Of a DNA stretch of 64,000 nt, positions 44,665 to 52,310 are shown in pieces. Position 1 is the first letter of the stretch, and every line of letters begins with the position of its first letter. The notes under the pieces are model-generated. The model saw only the letters and a list, made by a program, of their open reading frames with translations, was not told where the DNA came from and ran no database searches. The position numbers were made by a program, and so were the translations under genes. The DNA lies in the NCBI GenBank assembly GCA_964604565.1, contig CAZRZN010000001.1, positions 12,603-76,602 on the forward strand. The letters run 5' to 3'. The stretch comes from CAZRZN01 sp964604565 (GTDB lineage Bacteria; Pseudomonadota; Alphaproteobacteria; Rhodobacterales; Rhodobacteraceae).

Positions 44665-45165
44665 TCAATGCCTTGTCCATCCGGAACCGGGATGATTGGG
44701 CGGCTTCTCTTTCGAAACCTCGGTGAATTCGCCTTCAATGACATCGTCTCGCCGGTCGCGCGATGCCGGATCCCGAAAATCTGGCTGACGGGGGCGAGGC
44801 CCCATTTCAAATCTGGCGACGTTGATGCGCTTGCGGGCCCAATTGAAAACAGCGGTGCGCACCGGGGGTGCGAGAAGGGCGAAACCGACAACGTCGGTGA
44901 AAAATCCCGGTGTCAGAAGCAGCGCACCGGAAACGAGGATCATGGCTCCATGTGCAAGCGGCTCGCTCGGGTCATCAAGCTCCGAGAAACTGCGGCGCAG
45001 GTTTTCTATCGCCCAACGGCCCTGCGCCCTGACGAGCCAGGTGCCGATGATCGCCGTCAAGACAACGACGGCCAAGGTTGGCCACAGACCAATCGCCCCC
45101 CCAACCTGGATGAACAGGGCAATTTCGATCAGTGGCACAAGCAGAAAGGCCAGAAGTAGCCACAT
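44665..45165 (-). CDS. fxsA: FxsA-like inner-membrane protein
   Basis: 166 residues. MWLLLAFLLVPLIEIALFI starts the first helix, then GAIGLWPTLAVVVLTAIIGTWL and LLLTPGFFTDVVGFALL, matching FxsA, known for relieving phage T7 exclusion when overproduced. The C-terminal tail is charged and disordered. GGAGG 8 bases upstream selects the ATG at MWLLL over longer in-frame starts. It diverges from the Tim44-like gene. Confidence 0.9.
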   Translation of the reverse strand: MWLLLAFLLVPLIEIALFIQVGGAIGLWPTLAVVVLTAIIGTWLVRAQGRWAIENLRRSFSELDDPSEPLAHGAMILVSGALLLTPGFFTDVVGFALLAPPVRTAVFNWARKRINVARFEMGPRPRQPDFRDPASRDRRDDVIEGEFTEVSKEKPPNHPGSGWTRH

Positions 45166-45268
45166 GAGAACATCCTCCATATCATCCCGGCAGGTGGACT
45201 CACCCACACACGTCACCTACATAAGGATGCGACCACGATGTTTAAATGCTGGCCGCAATGAGGTGCTG

Positions 45269-45928
45269 ATGAACTCCCCCATTCTCCAACTTCTGGTTCT
45301 TGCCGGAATTGCTATTTTCCTCGTTCTGCGCTTGCGGAGCGTGCTCGGTACGCGGGAAGGGTTCGAGAAACAGCCGCAACCCACGCAAACCCAAGGTCGC
45401 AGCCGTCCCCATGACTTCGAAGTGATCGAAGGCGGCCCGGACCATGACATCATCGATCATGTTGCGGAAGACAGCGATGCGGCAAAGGCCTTGGCTCAAA
45501 TGAAACGCATTGAGCCAAGTTTTTCCGTTTCCGAATTTCTTTCTGGTGCACGCGGCGCCTATGAAATGATCCTTATGGGCTTCGAACGTGGAAATATGAG
45601 TGATATCAAAGACTTTCTAGCAGACGATGTCTACGAAAGCTTTGCCGAAGTCGTTGCTCAACGCGAGCAGGAGGGCCTCACGATCGAAGCTGAATTTGTC
45701 GGGGTGAGAGAACTGACCCTCGCTGATGCCACCTTTGATGAAGGATCACGACTGGCTGAGATAACGGTTCGCTATGTCGGTGAATTGACCTCTTTGGTTA
45801 AAGATGCAGAGGGTGAAATCATCGAAGGTTCCAAAACCGCCATTAAACGCCAGAAAGATGTCTGGACCTATGCGCGGACCATGGGCAGCGACGATCCAAA
45901 CTGGCGGCTTGTCGCAACGGACGAATGA
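45269..45928 (+). CDS. Tim44-domain protein (TimA/Tim44-like adaptor)
   Basis: 219 residues. An N-terminal membrane helix (ILQLLVLAGIAIFLVLRLRS) with a short tail, a linker, then a Tim44-like domain (SEFLSGARGAYEMILMGFER, then DIKDFLADDVYESFAEVVAQ and ITVRYVGELTSLVKD). In mitochondria the homologous domain links the import motor to the membrane; the bacterial role is uncertain and may concern membrane protein handling. GAGGTG precedes the ATG. Its stop overlaps mltA (ATGA), and it sits across a divergent promoter from fxsA-secB, a grouping suggesting an export or envelope theme. Confidence 0.88.
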   Translation: MNSPILQLLVLAGIAIFLVLRLRSVLGTREGFEKQPQPTQTQGRSRPHDFEVIEGGPDHDIIDHVAEDSDAAKALAQMKRIEPSFSVSEFLSGARGAYEMILMGFERGNMSDIKDFLADDVYESFAEVVAQREQEGLTIEAEFVGVRELTLADATFDEGSRLAEITVRYVGELTSLVKDAEGEIIEGSKTAIKRQKDVWTYARTMGSDDPNWRLVATDE

Positions 45929-46965
45929 TCCGGCTGATCCTTGCCTTCCTTTTTGCGATACCTTCAGTGAGCAGCCCTGCTTTCCCCGAGCCGGGGCTGC
46001 AATACGAGATCATTGATTTTGACAACCTCAAGGGATGGAAGGACGACAGTCACGCCGAAGCACTGTCAGTTTTTCTGGAGACTTGTGGCGATCTTGATGA
46101 TCCCCACTGGACAGCACTGTGCGCGCTGGCGGCAGAGACCAAAGACGCGCGCGCTTTCTTTGAGTTGTTCTTCCGCCCGGTCTTGATCCGTGACGGGGCC
46201 GACATGCTCTTTACCGGATATTACGAACCCGAGCTGCGGGGAGCACCGTTTCGCACTGAGCGGTTCAGGTATCCCGTGCACAGCATGCCGCCGGAGGCGC
46301 TGACCAACCGTCCGTGGCTTACACGTCAGCAGATCCTGACATCTAACGTAATGGAAGACCGTGGTTTGGAAATCGCGTGGGTCGATGATCCTGTTGAGCT
46401 GTTCTTTCTGCAAATTCAGGGTTCCGGCCGCATTCGATTTCCTGACGGGCGGGTTATCAGGGTGGGATATGGTGGTTCCAACGGGCACCCTTATCGATCC
46501 ATTGGGCAAGAACTCGTGCGTCGCGGTATCTACCAGGCACATCAGGTTTCCATGCAGGTGATACGCCGTTGGGTTGACCGCAATCCCGTCGCCGGACCAA
46601 GCCTTCTATACCACAATGCGGCCTATGTGTTCTTTCGCGAAGTAAGCGAGGTTCCCGCCGATAAGGGTCCGCTTGGCGCGATGAACCGCTCCATCACCAC
46701 TTTGAGGTCCATCGCGGTCGACCCACGGTTTACACCCCTTGGCGCACCGGTCTGGATCGAAAAGCTTGGAAGTGATCCAATGAACAGATTGATGATCGCT
46801 CAGGATACCGGATCGGCGATCAAGGGAGCACAAAGAGCGGATGTGTTCTATGGAACCGGGGACGAGGCAGGACAGCGTGCTGGGCGTGTGAGGGATGGTG
46901 GTCGCATGGTGGTCATGATGCCCATTCAACGCGCCTACGCACTCTTGCCGGGCGAAGGGCCATGA
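45925..46965 (+). CDS. mltA: Membrane-bound lytic transglycosylase A
   Basis: 346 residues. A signal peptide (LILAFLFAIPSVSSPAF; no lipobox cysteine seen) is followed by the MltA domain (FTGYYEPELRGAP, FFLQIQGSGRIRFPDG, VGYGGSNGHPYRSIGQEL). The C-terminal 3D domain has IAQDTGSAIKGAQRADVFYG, with the catalytic aspartates. Cleaves peptidoglycan glycan strands. The absence of a lipobox suggests a periplasmic soluble rather than a lipid-anchored form. Operon with the Tim44-like gene upstream and the Smr gene downstream, both by ATGA overlap. Confidence 0.93.
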   Translation: MIRLILAFLFAIPSVSSPAFPEPGLQYEIIDFDNLKGWKDDSHAEALSVFLETCGDLDDPHWTALCALAAETKDARAFFELFFRPVLIRDGADMLFTGYYEPELRGAPFRTERFRYPVHSMPPEALTNRPWLTRQQILTSNVMEDRGLEIAWVDDPVELFFLQIQGSGRIRFPDGRVIRVGYGGSNGHPYRSIGQELVRRGIYQAHQVSMQVIRRWVDRNPVAGPSLLYHNAAYVFFREVSEVPADKGPLGAMNRSITTLRSIAVDPRFTPLGAPVWIEKLGSDPMNRLMIAQDTGSAIKGAQRADVFYGTGDEAGQRAGRVRDGGRMVVMMPIQRAYALLPGEGP

Positions 46966-47561
46966 CGCGCCGTCGCCGTCTGCGCCCGGAAGAGCACGAG
47001 CTGTGGCAACAAGTTGCCCGAACGGCTGATCCGCTTCATAGCCGGAAGCACTCTACATCGGAGTTCCAGCGAAAGCCGGATCCTCCATTGACCGAGAAGA
47101 AGGATTGGCCTCAGGCTCCTATCTCTCCATTCGCGATGGGAGAGCGCGCCTTGCAGCGCACCGAAACCCACGTCTTTCCAAGAACAACGGCTGACAAGCT
47201 CCATTCAGCACCCGTTCGCATGGATGCCAAAGCCTTTGCCCGGCTAAAAAGAGGCAAGGTGGAGCCCGAGGCTCGCATGGACCTGCACGGTATGACCTTG
47301 GACCGCGCACATGGCGCGCTGACACAGTTTATTCTGAAGGCACAATCCAGAAACTTGCGTCTGGTCCTTGTCATCACTGGCAAGGGTCAGCGCGAAGATC
47401 CCTATCACTCCATGCCGCAGCGCCGTGGCGTGTTGAAGTCGCAGGTGCCACAATGGCTGCAAATGCCGCCGCTCGGTCAGGCGGTGCTTCAAGTTTCTGT
47501 GGCACACCGGAAACATGGGGGCGAAGGCGCCTATTATGTTTATTTGCGACGCCGCCGCTGA
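46962..47561 (+). CDS. Smr-domain protein (possible endonuclease)
   Basis: 199 residues. A basic N-terminus (MTRRRRLRPEEHELWQQVAR) and a linker lead to an Smr domain: MDLHGMTLDRAHGALTQFI, LRLVLVITGKGQR, then VPQWLQMPPLGQAVLQV and GEGAYYVYLRRRR. The DLHG and TGKG motifs match Smr nucleases and the YdaL/YqjQ-like group. The target nucleic acid is unknown. It is the last gene of the Tim44-mltA-smr run. Confidence 0.9.
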   Translation: MTRRRRLRPEEHELWQQVARTADPLHSRKHSTSEFQRKPDPPLTEKKDWPQAPISPFAMGERALQRTETHVFPRTTADKLHSAPVRMDAKAFARLKRGKVEPEARMDLHGMTLDRAHGALTQFILKAQSRNLRLVLVITGKGQREDPYHSMPQRRGVLKSQVPQWLQMPPLGQAVLQVSVAHRKHGGEGAYYVYLRRRR

Positions 47562-47600
47562 CCCCTTTCAGATAGCTGCGGCGCTTCAGCAAGGGATTGA

Positions 47601-48812
47601 TTACAAAAGTCCCTTGGCGCGGCGGACCCCTATCCACATCATGGCCGTCGTAAACAGAAAATAGACGGAGACCCCTAGATATTGTGTTTCGATCCCTAGC
47701 CCGAGGTCGATCAGGATGCCTGTGATGCCGGGCCCGATTGCGGATCCAAGCACCATGATGGCCGCGCCCATTGCCTTTATTGCCCCAAGCCTGCGGGTCC
47801 CGTAAAATTCCGCCCAAAAGGCATTTGGCAGCGTCGACGTCGCGCCCGTTGTCATGGCCACGAAGAGCAAGCCTAACAGTGTCCAGAACAGGCTGTCGCC
47901 CAAGCCAAAGCAGAGGAAGCCGATTACCATCGGCAACTGGGACCATGGGATCAATCGGGGTGTGCCCAACCGGTCCAACAATCCACCAGACACAAGCATC
48001 GCTGTCACCGAGGCAAAGGTGTAGATCGGGAAAAGCAGGACAAGGTCCAGATGAGACCAGCCTTTGACCTCTGCAAAATGCACCTGCTGGAAAAAGAAAG
48101 CGGTGTTAAAGGCTGATGGTCCAAGCAAAGCCGGGACCATGAACCAGAACAACCAGTGACGCAGAACCTCGATGCGTATCCAGTGGCGCTTTTCCATCCC
48201 AACGGAATGATCGGTTTCCGCATGGCTCTGCGGAGTCCTTTCCTGTGTCAGAAGAAGCAACAGAACGGGGATTGCCAGAAGACAAACCAATGCAGCTCCG
48301 ACCCAGAGCCACCGCCAATCCATGATCAACAAGAGTGACACGAAACTGACCGGCAAGACAGCCTCGCCCAACGCGACACCAAGCCCGGCGATAGAAAGTG
48401 CCTTGCCACGCGTGGCCACAAACCAGCGTGACATGGACACGACAGCCACGTGGCTTGCCATCCCCTGGCCTGAAAACCTGAGTGCAAAGATCACAACGGG
48501 TAGAAGTGCTGCCCAAGTGTTGACGGCGGTGAACAGGCAAGCACCGGCCAGGAGACCCAGAACGACGGTGCCAATCACTCTTGTGCGGAACAAGTCCGTG
48601 AGCCCACCGGCCCATATCATGACGGCCGCGGAGGCAGACGTCCCCAGTGTATAGATACCGCCCCATTGGCCGTGGCTCAGGTCAAACCCTTCACGGATCT
48701 CGCCGGAGAAAATTGAGATGAAGAAGGTTTGCCCAAAACTGGATAGAAACGTAAGCAGAGTACCAGCCGCCAGCCAGCGTGCATTGCCGGCGAGAAATCC
48801 AAAAAGATTCAT
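47601..48812 (-). CDS. Major facilitator superfamily transporter
   Basis: 403 residues with about 12 membrane helices. The first half has FISIFSGEIREGFDLSHGQWGG and the loop 2-3 motif region LTDLFRTRVIGTVVLGLLAG; the second half repeats the pattern. Sequence such as GVALGEAVLPVSFV resembles the oxalate/formate-antiporter-like MFS subgroup, but no substrate can be given. No clear ribosome binding site precedes the ATG. It stands alone between the smr operon and the exopolysaccharide genes. Confidence 0.85.
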   Translation of the reverse strand: MNLFGFLAGNARWLAAGTLLTFLSSFGQTFFISIFSGEIREGFDLSHGQWGGIYTLGTSASAAVMIWAGGLTDLFRTRVIGTVVLGLLAGACLFTAVNTWAALLPVVIFALRFSGQGMASHVAVVSMSRWFVATRGKALSIAGLGVALGEAVLPVSFVSLLLIMDWRWLWVGAALVCLLAIPVLLLLLTQERTPQSHAETDHSVGMEKRHWIRIEVLRHWLFWFMVPALLGPSAFNTAFFFQQVHFAEVKGWSHLDLVLLFPIYTFASVTAMLVSGGLLDRLGTPRLIPWSQLPMVIGFLCFGLGDSLFWTLLGLLFVAMTTGATSTLPNAFWAEFYGTRRLGAIKAMGAAIMVLGSAIGPGITGILIDLGLGIETQYLGVSVYFLFTTAMMWIGVRRAKGLL

Positions 48813-48879
48813 GCCCCGTTTCAGTCATATAGAAGTTTGTTTGGCCGACGCGATGCCTCCGCGTCGGCAATTTCACAGG

Positions 48880-49986
48880 TCAGTTGGCGACCGCGGTAGC
48901 CTGAGCCGACACACCCAGAACGGCACCTATCAGACCAAAGACGGTTTGTGCGGACGTGACCGGGCTTTCGGTTGCCAGAACGGTATCCCCCGGCTGGATA
49001 TGGAACTTGCGCGCCGCGAACAAGCCATCCGCGCTTGTCAGATCAAGCGTAAAGACGACTTGCTGCATGGTCGGACCCGATCCGGAAGGGCGGATTGCGG
49101 TAGCGTCATATTCGCGCAGAACCAGAACACCTTCTGGGTCGGCACGGGAATCCGAAAGGCCGCCCATCAAGGAAACAGCTTCCAGAGCGGAAACAAAATC
49201 CTTTGGGAAGTAGATCAGGTTCTCGACGCCGCTTGCACCCAAGGCGGTAAAGCTACGATCGTCAGGGCGCACCACCACCGTATCCCGAGGAAGAAGCAGG
49301 GCGTTCTTGGCCCCATTTGCAAGCAACACCTCGGCTGAAATCTCATACGTCTTAGACCCACGAAGCAAACGAACGCGAGGGTTGCGCAAGGTGGGAACCA
49401 CACCGCCCGCATCCGCCAAAAGATTGAGGATATTGTAGTTTCGCGAGGGCATCGGGTAGGCGCCCGGCTTCGCGACGCCGCCGACAACGTCGACAGCGTT
49501 GTCGCGCCCTTGCTGGAGGCGCAATTGCACTTGGGCGGAAGGCATGATCGGCTCCAGCCGTTGCTGAATCTTCGATCGCGCACCGGAGGGGGTCAAACCC
49601 CGTATTCCCACCTTGTTGACATAAGGGAGAAAGATCGAGCCTTGCGGATCGACCTCAAGACCGTCAATTTTTGTGAACCGCTGACCGGGATTGGTCAACA
49701 AGGAGTTTTCCTGGCTGTCCCAGATCGTGATGTTGACCAAGTCTCCGGTGCGAATGACCGACGAATTGCTGCCGTGGGATGTGTCTGGCCAATGGTTGCC
49801 TGCGTGCCAATCGTAAGACGCCCATGAAAGCAGTCCCGGCAAATTTTCCCGTGTTACTTCGACCACCTGAAACGTGGGCTCTGCGGAGTCCTTTTCTCGC
49901 AGAACCTCAGATTGCACGGCAGCGCCCCGGGGGAGGCTGCAGGCTGACACCGACAGGACGACGAGCAGAAGTGTGATGAGTCTCAT
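48880..49986 (-). CDS. Wza-like outer-membrane polysaccharide export lipoprotein
   Basis: 368 residues. MRLITLLLVVLSVSACSLP is a lipoprotein signal with lipobox VSAC. The polysaccharide export (PES) domain has RTGDLVNITIWDSQENSLLT and LEVDPQGSIFLPYVNKVGIRG. Two SLBB-type repeats follow (AVDVVGGVAKPGAYPMPSRN; VLVLREYDATAIRP), and the end holds a hydrophobic segment (TVFGLIGAVLGVSAQATAV). It would form the outer-membrane channel for exopolysaccharide. Divergent from the epimerase and sugar transferase pair; no Wzc-like kinase is in the window. Confidence 0.9.
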   Translation of the reverse strand: MRLITLLLVVLSVSACSLPRGAAVQSEVLREKDSAEPTFQVVEVTRENLPGLLSWASYDWHAGNHWPDTSHGSNSSVIRTGDLVNITIWDSQENSLLTNPGQRFTKIDGLEVDPQGSIFLPYVNKVGIRGLTPSGARSKIQQRLEPIMPSAQVQLRLQQGRDNAVDVVGGVAKPGAYPMPSRNYNILNLLADAGGVVPTLRNPRVRLLRGSKTYEISAEVLLANGAKNALLLPRDTVVVRPDDRSFTALGASGVENLIYFPKDFVSALEAVSLMGGLSDSRADPEGVLVLREYDATAIRPSGSGPTMQQVVFTLDLTSADGLFAARKFHIQPGDTVLATESPVTSAQTVFGLIGAVLGVSAQATAVAN

Positions 49987-50090
49987 TCTGATAAACAATC
50001 CGATCCCCAATCGGTTTTCCAACTTTCTAGCGTCTCTCTGCGCTGATAGACAGTCCATCTGTTGAACGAAAGCAATATGAGAGACAAACC

Positions 50091-50936
50091 GTGGCAGTAA
50101 GACAGCAATCCTATGCTGTGGTGCTTTTGGGGGCCAGTGGAAAACTTGGCCGAATGGTGCAGGCGGTCTGGCGTTCGGGCAGTTTGACGCTTGCACCTGT
50201 GGTGCGATCAGGGCCGGTGCAGCCGGGCGAAATCCGCTGGGCACCAGGCGACAGCTTTCCCGGTCTGTCGCGCGTTGCTGCCGTTTTGGCGCTGTGGGGC
50301 GTAACGCCGGGTCCGGGCCGCAATTTGAAAGCCAACACAGATCTGGCGCGGAGCGCAATGGATTTGGGTGAGGCCCTTGGGGCAGGGGCGGTGATTCACT
50401 GTTCCAGCGCGGCGGTCTACAAACCCGCCCAGACGGCGATCTCTGAAAGCGTTCAACCGGATCCCCAGTCGGCCTATGGATCGGAAAAATGGAAGATGGA
50501 GCAAGCGATCCTCGCCGAGGCCAGAAAAGATGGGCCGCGGCAGATCATTCTCAGGATTGCCAATGTGGCCGGAGCGGATAGCCTTTTCGGAAATTTGCGG
50601 GTGAACCGCAAAATCACGCTTGATCGTTTTGGTGACGGTCAGGGACCCGTGCGCAGTTATGTTTCGCCCTTTGATTTGGTCAAGGCGATCGAGGCGCTGG
50701 TCCAGGATCAGTCTGCAAGCGGCGTTTTCAACGTTGCCGCGCCAGTCCCTACGGCCATGGAAGATATCGCAAAAGCATGTGGCGCGGGTGTGAGTTGGCG
50801 TCCAGCACCGGAGACGGCCTTTCAATTGATGTGGATAGACACCGCACGTCTGGAAAAATTTGTCTCATTGTCACGTGGCGGTGCCGATGCGGCCCTTCTG
50901 GCAGACGGTGCGCGCCGAACCGGTATCTGGCCATGA
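50091..50936 (+). CDS. NAD-dependent epimerase/dehydratase family protein
   Basis: 281 residues of extended-SDR fold: VVLLGASGKLGRMVQAV nucleotide loop near 10-26, CSSAAVYKP, then YGSEKWKMEQAI where Tyr and Lys are the catalytic pair. The product sugar nucleotide is not predictable. The start is GTG (50091) with no strong ribosome binding site; the frame has no better upstream option. Its stop overlaps the sugar transferase start (ATGA), so the two are coupled. Confidence 0.82.
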   Translation: MAVRQQSYAVVLLGASGKLGRMVQAVWRSGSLTLAPVVRSGPVQPGEIRWAPGDSFPGLSRVAAVLALWGVTPGPGRNLKANTDLARSAMDLGEALGAGAVIHCSSAAVYKPAQTAISESVQPDPQSAYGSEKWKMEQAILAEARKDGPRQIILRIANVAGADSLFGNLRVNRKITLDRFGDGQGPVRSYVSPFDLVKAIEALVQDQSASGVFNVAAPVPTAMEDIAKACGAGVSWRPAPETAFQLMWIDTARLEKFVSLSRGGADAALLADGARRTGIWP

Positions 50937-51574
50937 AGATGCAGCGTAGGCTTTTGCATATACTGGATTTTCTTTACGCCTTTGGGCTGACGGTCCTGTT
51001 GTCTCCACTGCTGCTTTACGTTGCGGTTCTGGTTTATCGAAACGACGGGTGGCCCATCATTTATCGGTCTGAACGAATGCACAGCCCTGACAAACCTTTC
51101 ATGCTGTGGAAATTCCGCACAATGACAAACGCACAGGAGGACAGTGGTGTGACCGGGCCGACAAAGCGCGCGCGGATCACCCCGACAGGAGCCTTCTTGC
51201 GTCGAAAACGGTTGGATGAATTGCCCCAGCTTTGGAACATTCTTCGGGGCCACATGGGTTTTGTCGGGCCGCGGGCCCCGCTGCGGCGTTACGTGGAGAA
51301 ATACCCGGAGATCTATGCCGAGGTGCTGAAAGAACGCCCCGGAATTACGGGTCTTGCATCCATGGCCTATCACAAGACGGAGGAACGTCTGCTGGCGGCA
51401 ACCGAATCCGCGGAGGACACGGAAGAGATTTATTGCCGACGTTGCATTCCTCGAAAGGCGCGGCTTGATCTCATCTATGCAAAACGTCGCAATCCCTGTT
51501 CGGATCAGAGGCTCATGTGGGCCACTATCATCAAGCGGCTGACCATGCACAGCAGACGAAAGGCACGCCGATAA
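50933..51574 (+). CDS. Monotopic sugar-phosphate transferase (undecaprenyl-phosphate initiating enzyme)
   Basis: 213 residues, the short PglC/WcaJ-catalytic-type sugar transferase. One hydrophobic re-entrant segment (YAFGLTVLLSPLLLYVAVL) precedes the catalytic part: MHSPDKPFMLWKFRTM and RRKRLDELPQLWNILRGHMG followed by FVGPRAPL. RPGITGLASM resembles the RPGITG motif. It transfers a sugar-1-phosphate from UDP-sugar to undecaprenyl phosphate, starting a polysaccharide repeat unit. ATGA overlap with the epimerase gene. Confidence 0.92.
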   Translation: MKMQRRLLHILDFLYAFGLTVLLSPLLLYVAVLVYRNDGWPIIYRSERMHSPDKPFMLWKFRTMTNAQEDSGVTGPTKRARITPTGAFLRRKRLDELPQLWNILRGHMGFVGPRAPLRRYVEKYPEIYAEVLKERPGITGLASMAYHKTEERLLAATESAEDTEEIYCRRCIPRKARLDLIYAKRRNPCSDQRLMWATIIKRLTMHSRRKARR

Positions 51575-51629
51575 AGCCTGTCCAAAGGTCGCTCAAGGCA
51601 TCGAAGACATTTGCCTTCGGCAACCCGTT

Positions 51630-52310
51630 CTAACGTCGCAAAGCCTGCGAGACGAAATAGCCGATGGTGGGTCCCAGCCATTGACGAGCACCAAGAATGT
51701 AGCCGTCTCCAGATACTGTATAAGTATTTGTGAAGTCGGGTGAATCCTTGTTCACACCTGTGCAGACCGCCTCCATCGAAGATCCGGTTACCTGAAGGAC
51801 ATCCGACACAACGGGCACGGATCCACCCGGCGACACGTAACAGGAATAACGGCGAACGATCGTTAGATTTTCCGGTGTAAGGAACCGTTGGTCATAGCTT
51901 GTTCGTCCTGTTGTTCGTGATCGCACGAGAGAGAACAATCCATCTTCTTCGGATGACATCAAGTCACCCCCAAAACCCCGTGTGGCAGTGATCATCCCGT
52001 CGCGCAGGACAACTACCTGCCGGGTCGGGTTACCGTAAGTGTGATACGGGCCATTTTGTTCGATGTCCTGCAAAAGGAACTGCGCACCCAAATTCTCATA
52101 TTCAAACATGAAAACAGAGGCGGTCGTGGACGATACGGCGGTGGCGATCTCTTGCAGGGTTAGTGGTTTCGGCGGCTCCTTCTTCGCAAGAAGCGTCTTC
52201 GGCAGGTTGCGTAACGCCTCTGCCCCTTCTTGGTTCACATTCCCGCATGCGCCCAGCGACAGTGCGGCGGTCAATGCAAGTGCCAGACTTGTGATGCTGC
52301 GCCGTGTCAT
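51630..52310 (-). CDS. YjbF/GfcB-like lipoprotein
   Basis: 226 residues. MTRRSITSLALALTAALSLGACGN is a lipoprotein signal (lipobox LGAC). The body (GGDLMSSEEDG, TYDQRFLTPEN-like region, YVSPGGSVPVVSDVLQVTGS) matches the YjbF family found in E. coli yjbEFGH and in group 4 capsule loci. Function in the family is unclear; it is thought to help export or modify exopolysaccharide. Its start lies inside the end of the YjbH-like gene, and an upstream ATG-less extension is not supported. Confidence 0.85.
   Translation of the reverse strand: MTRRSITSLALALTAALSLGACGNVNQEGAEALRNLPKTLLAKKEPPKPLTLQEIATAVSSTTASVFMFEYENLGAQFLLQDIEQNGPYHTYGNPTRQVVVLRDGMITATRGFGGDLMSSEEDGLFSLVRSRTTGRTSYDQRFLTPENLTIVRRYSCYVSPGGSVPVVSDVLQVTGSSMEAVCTGVNKDSPDFTNTYTVSGDGYILGARQWLGPTIGYFVSQALRR

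Noticed and set aside
48880..50358. 492-residue version of the export lipoprotein
   Set aside because: The lipoprotein signal begins at 49986; the extra upstream part overlaps the epimerase on the other strand.
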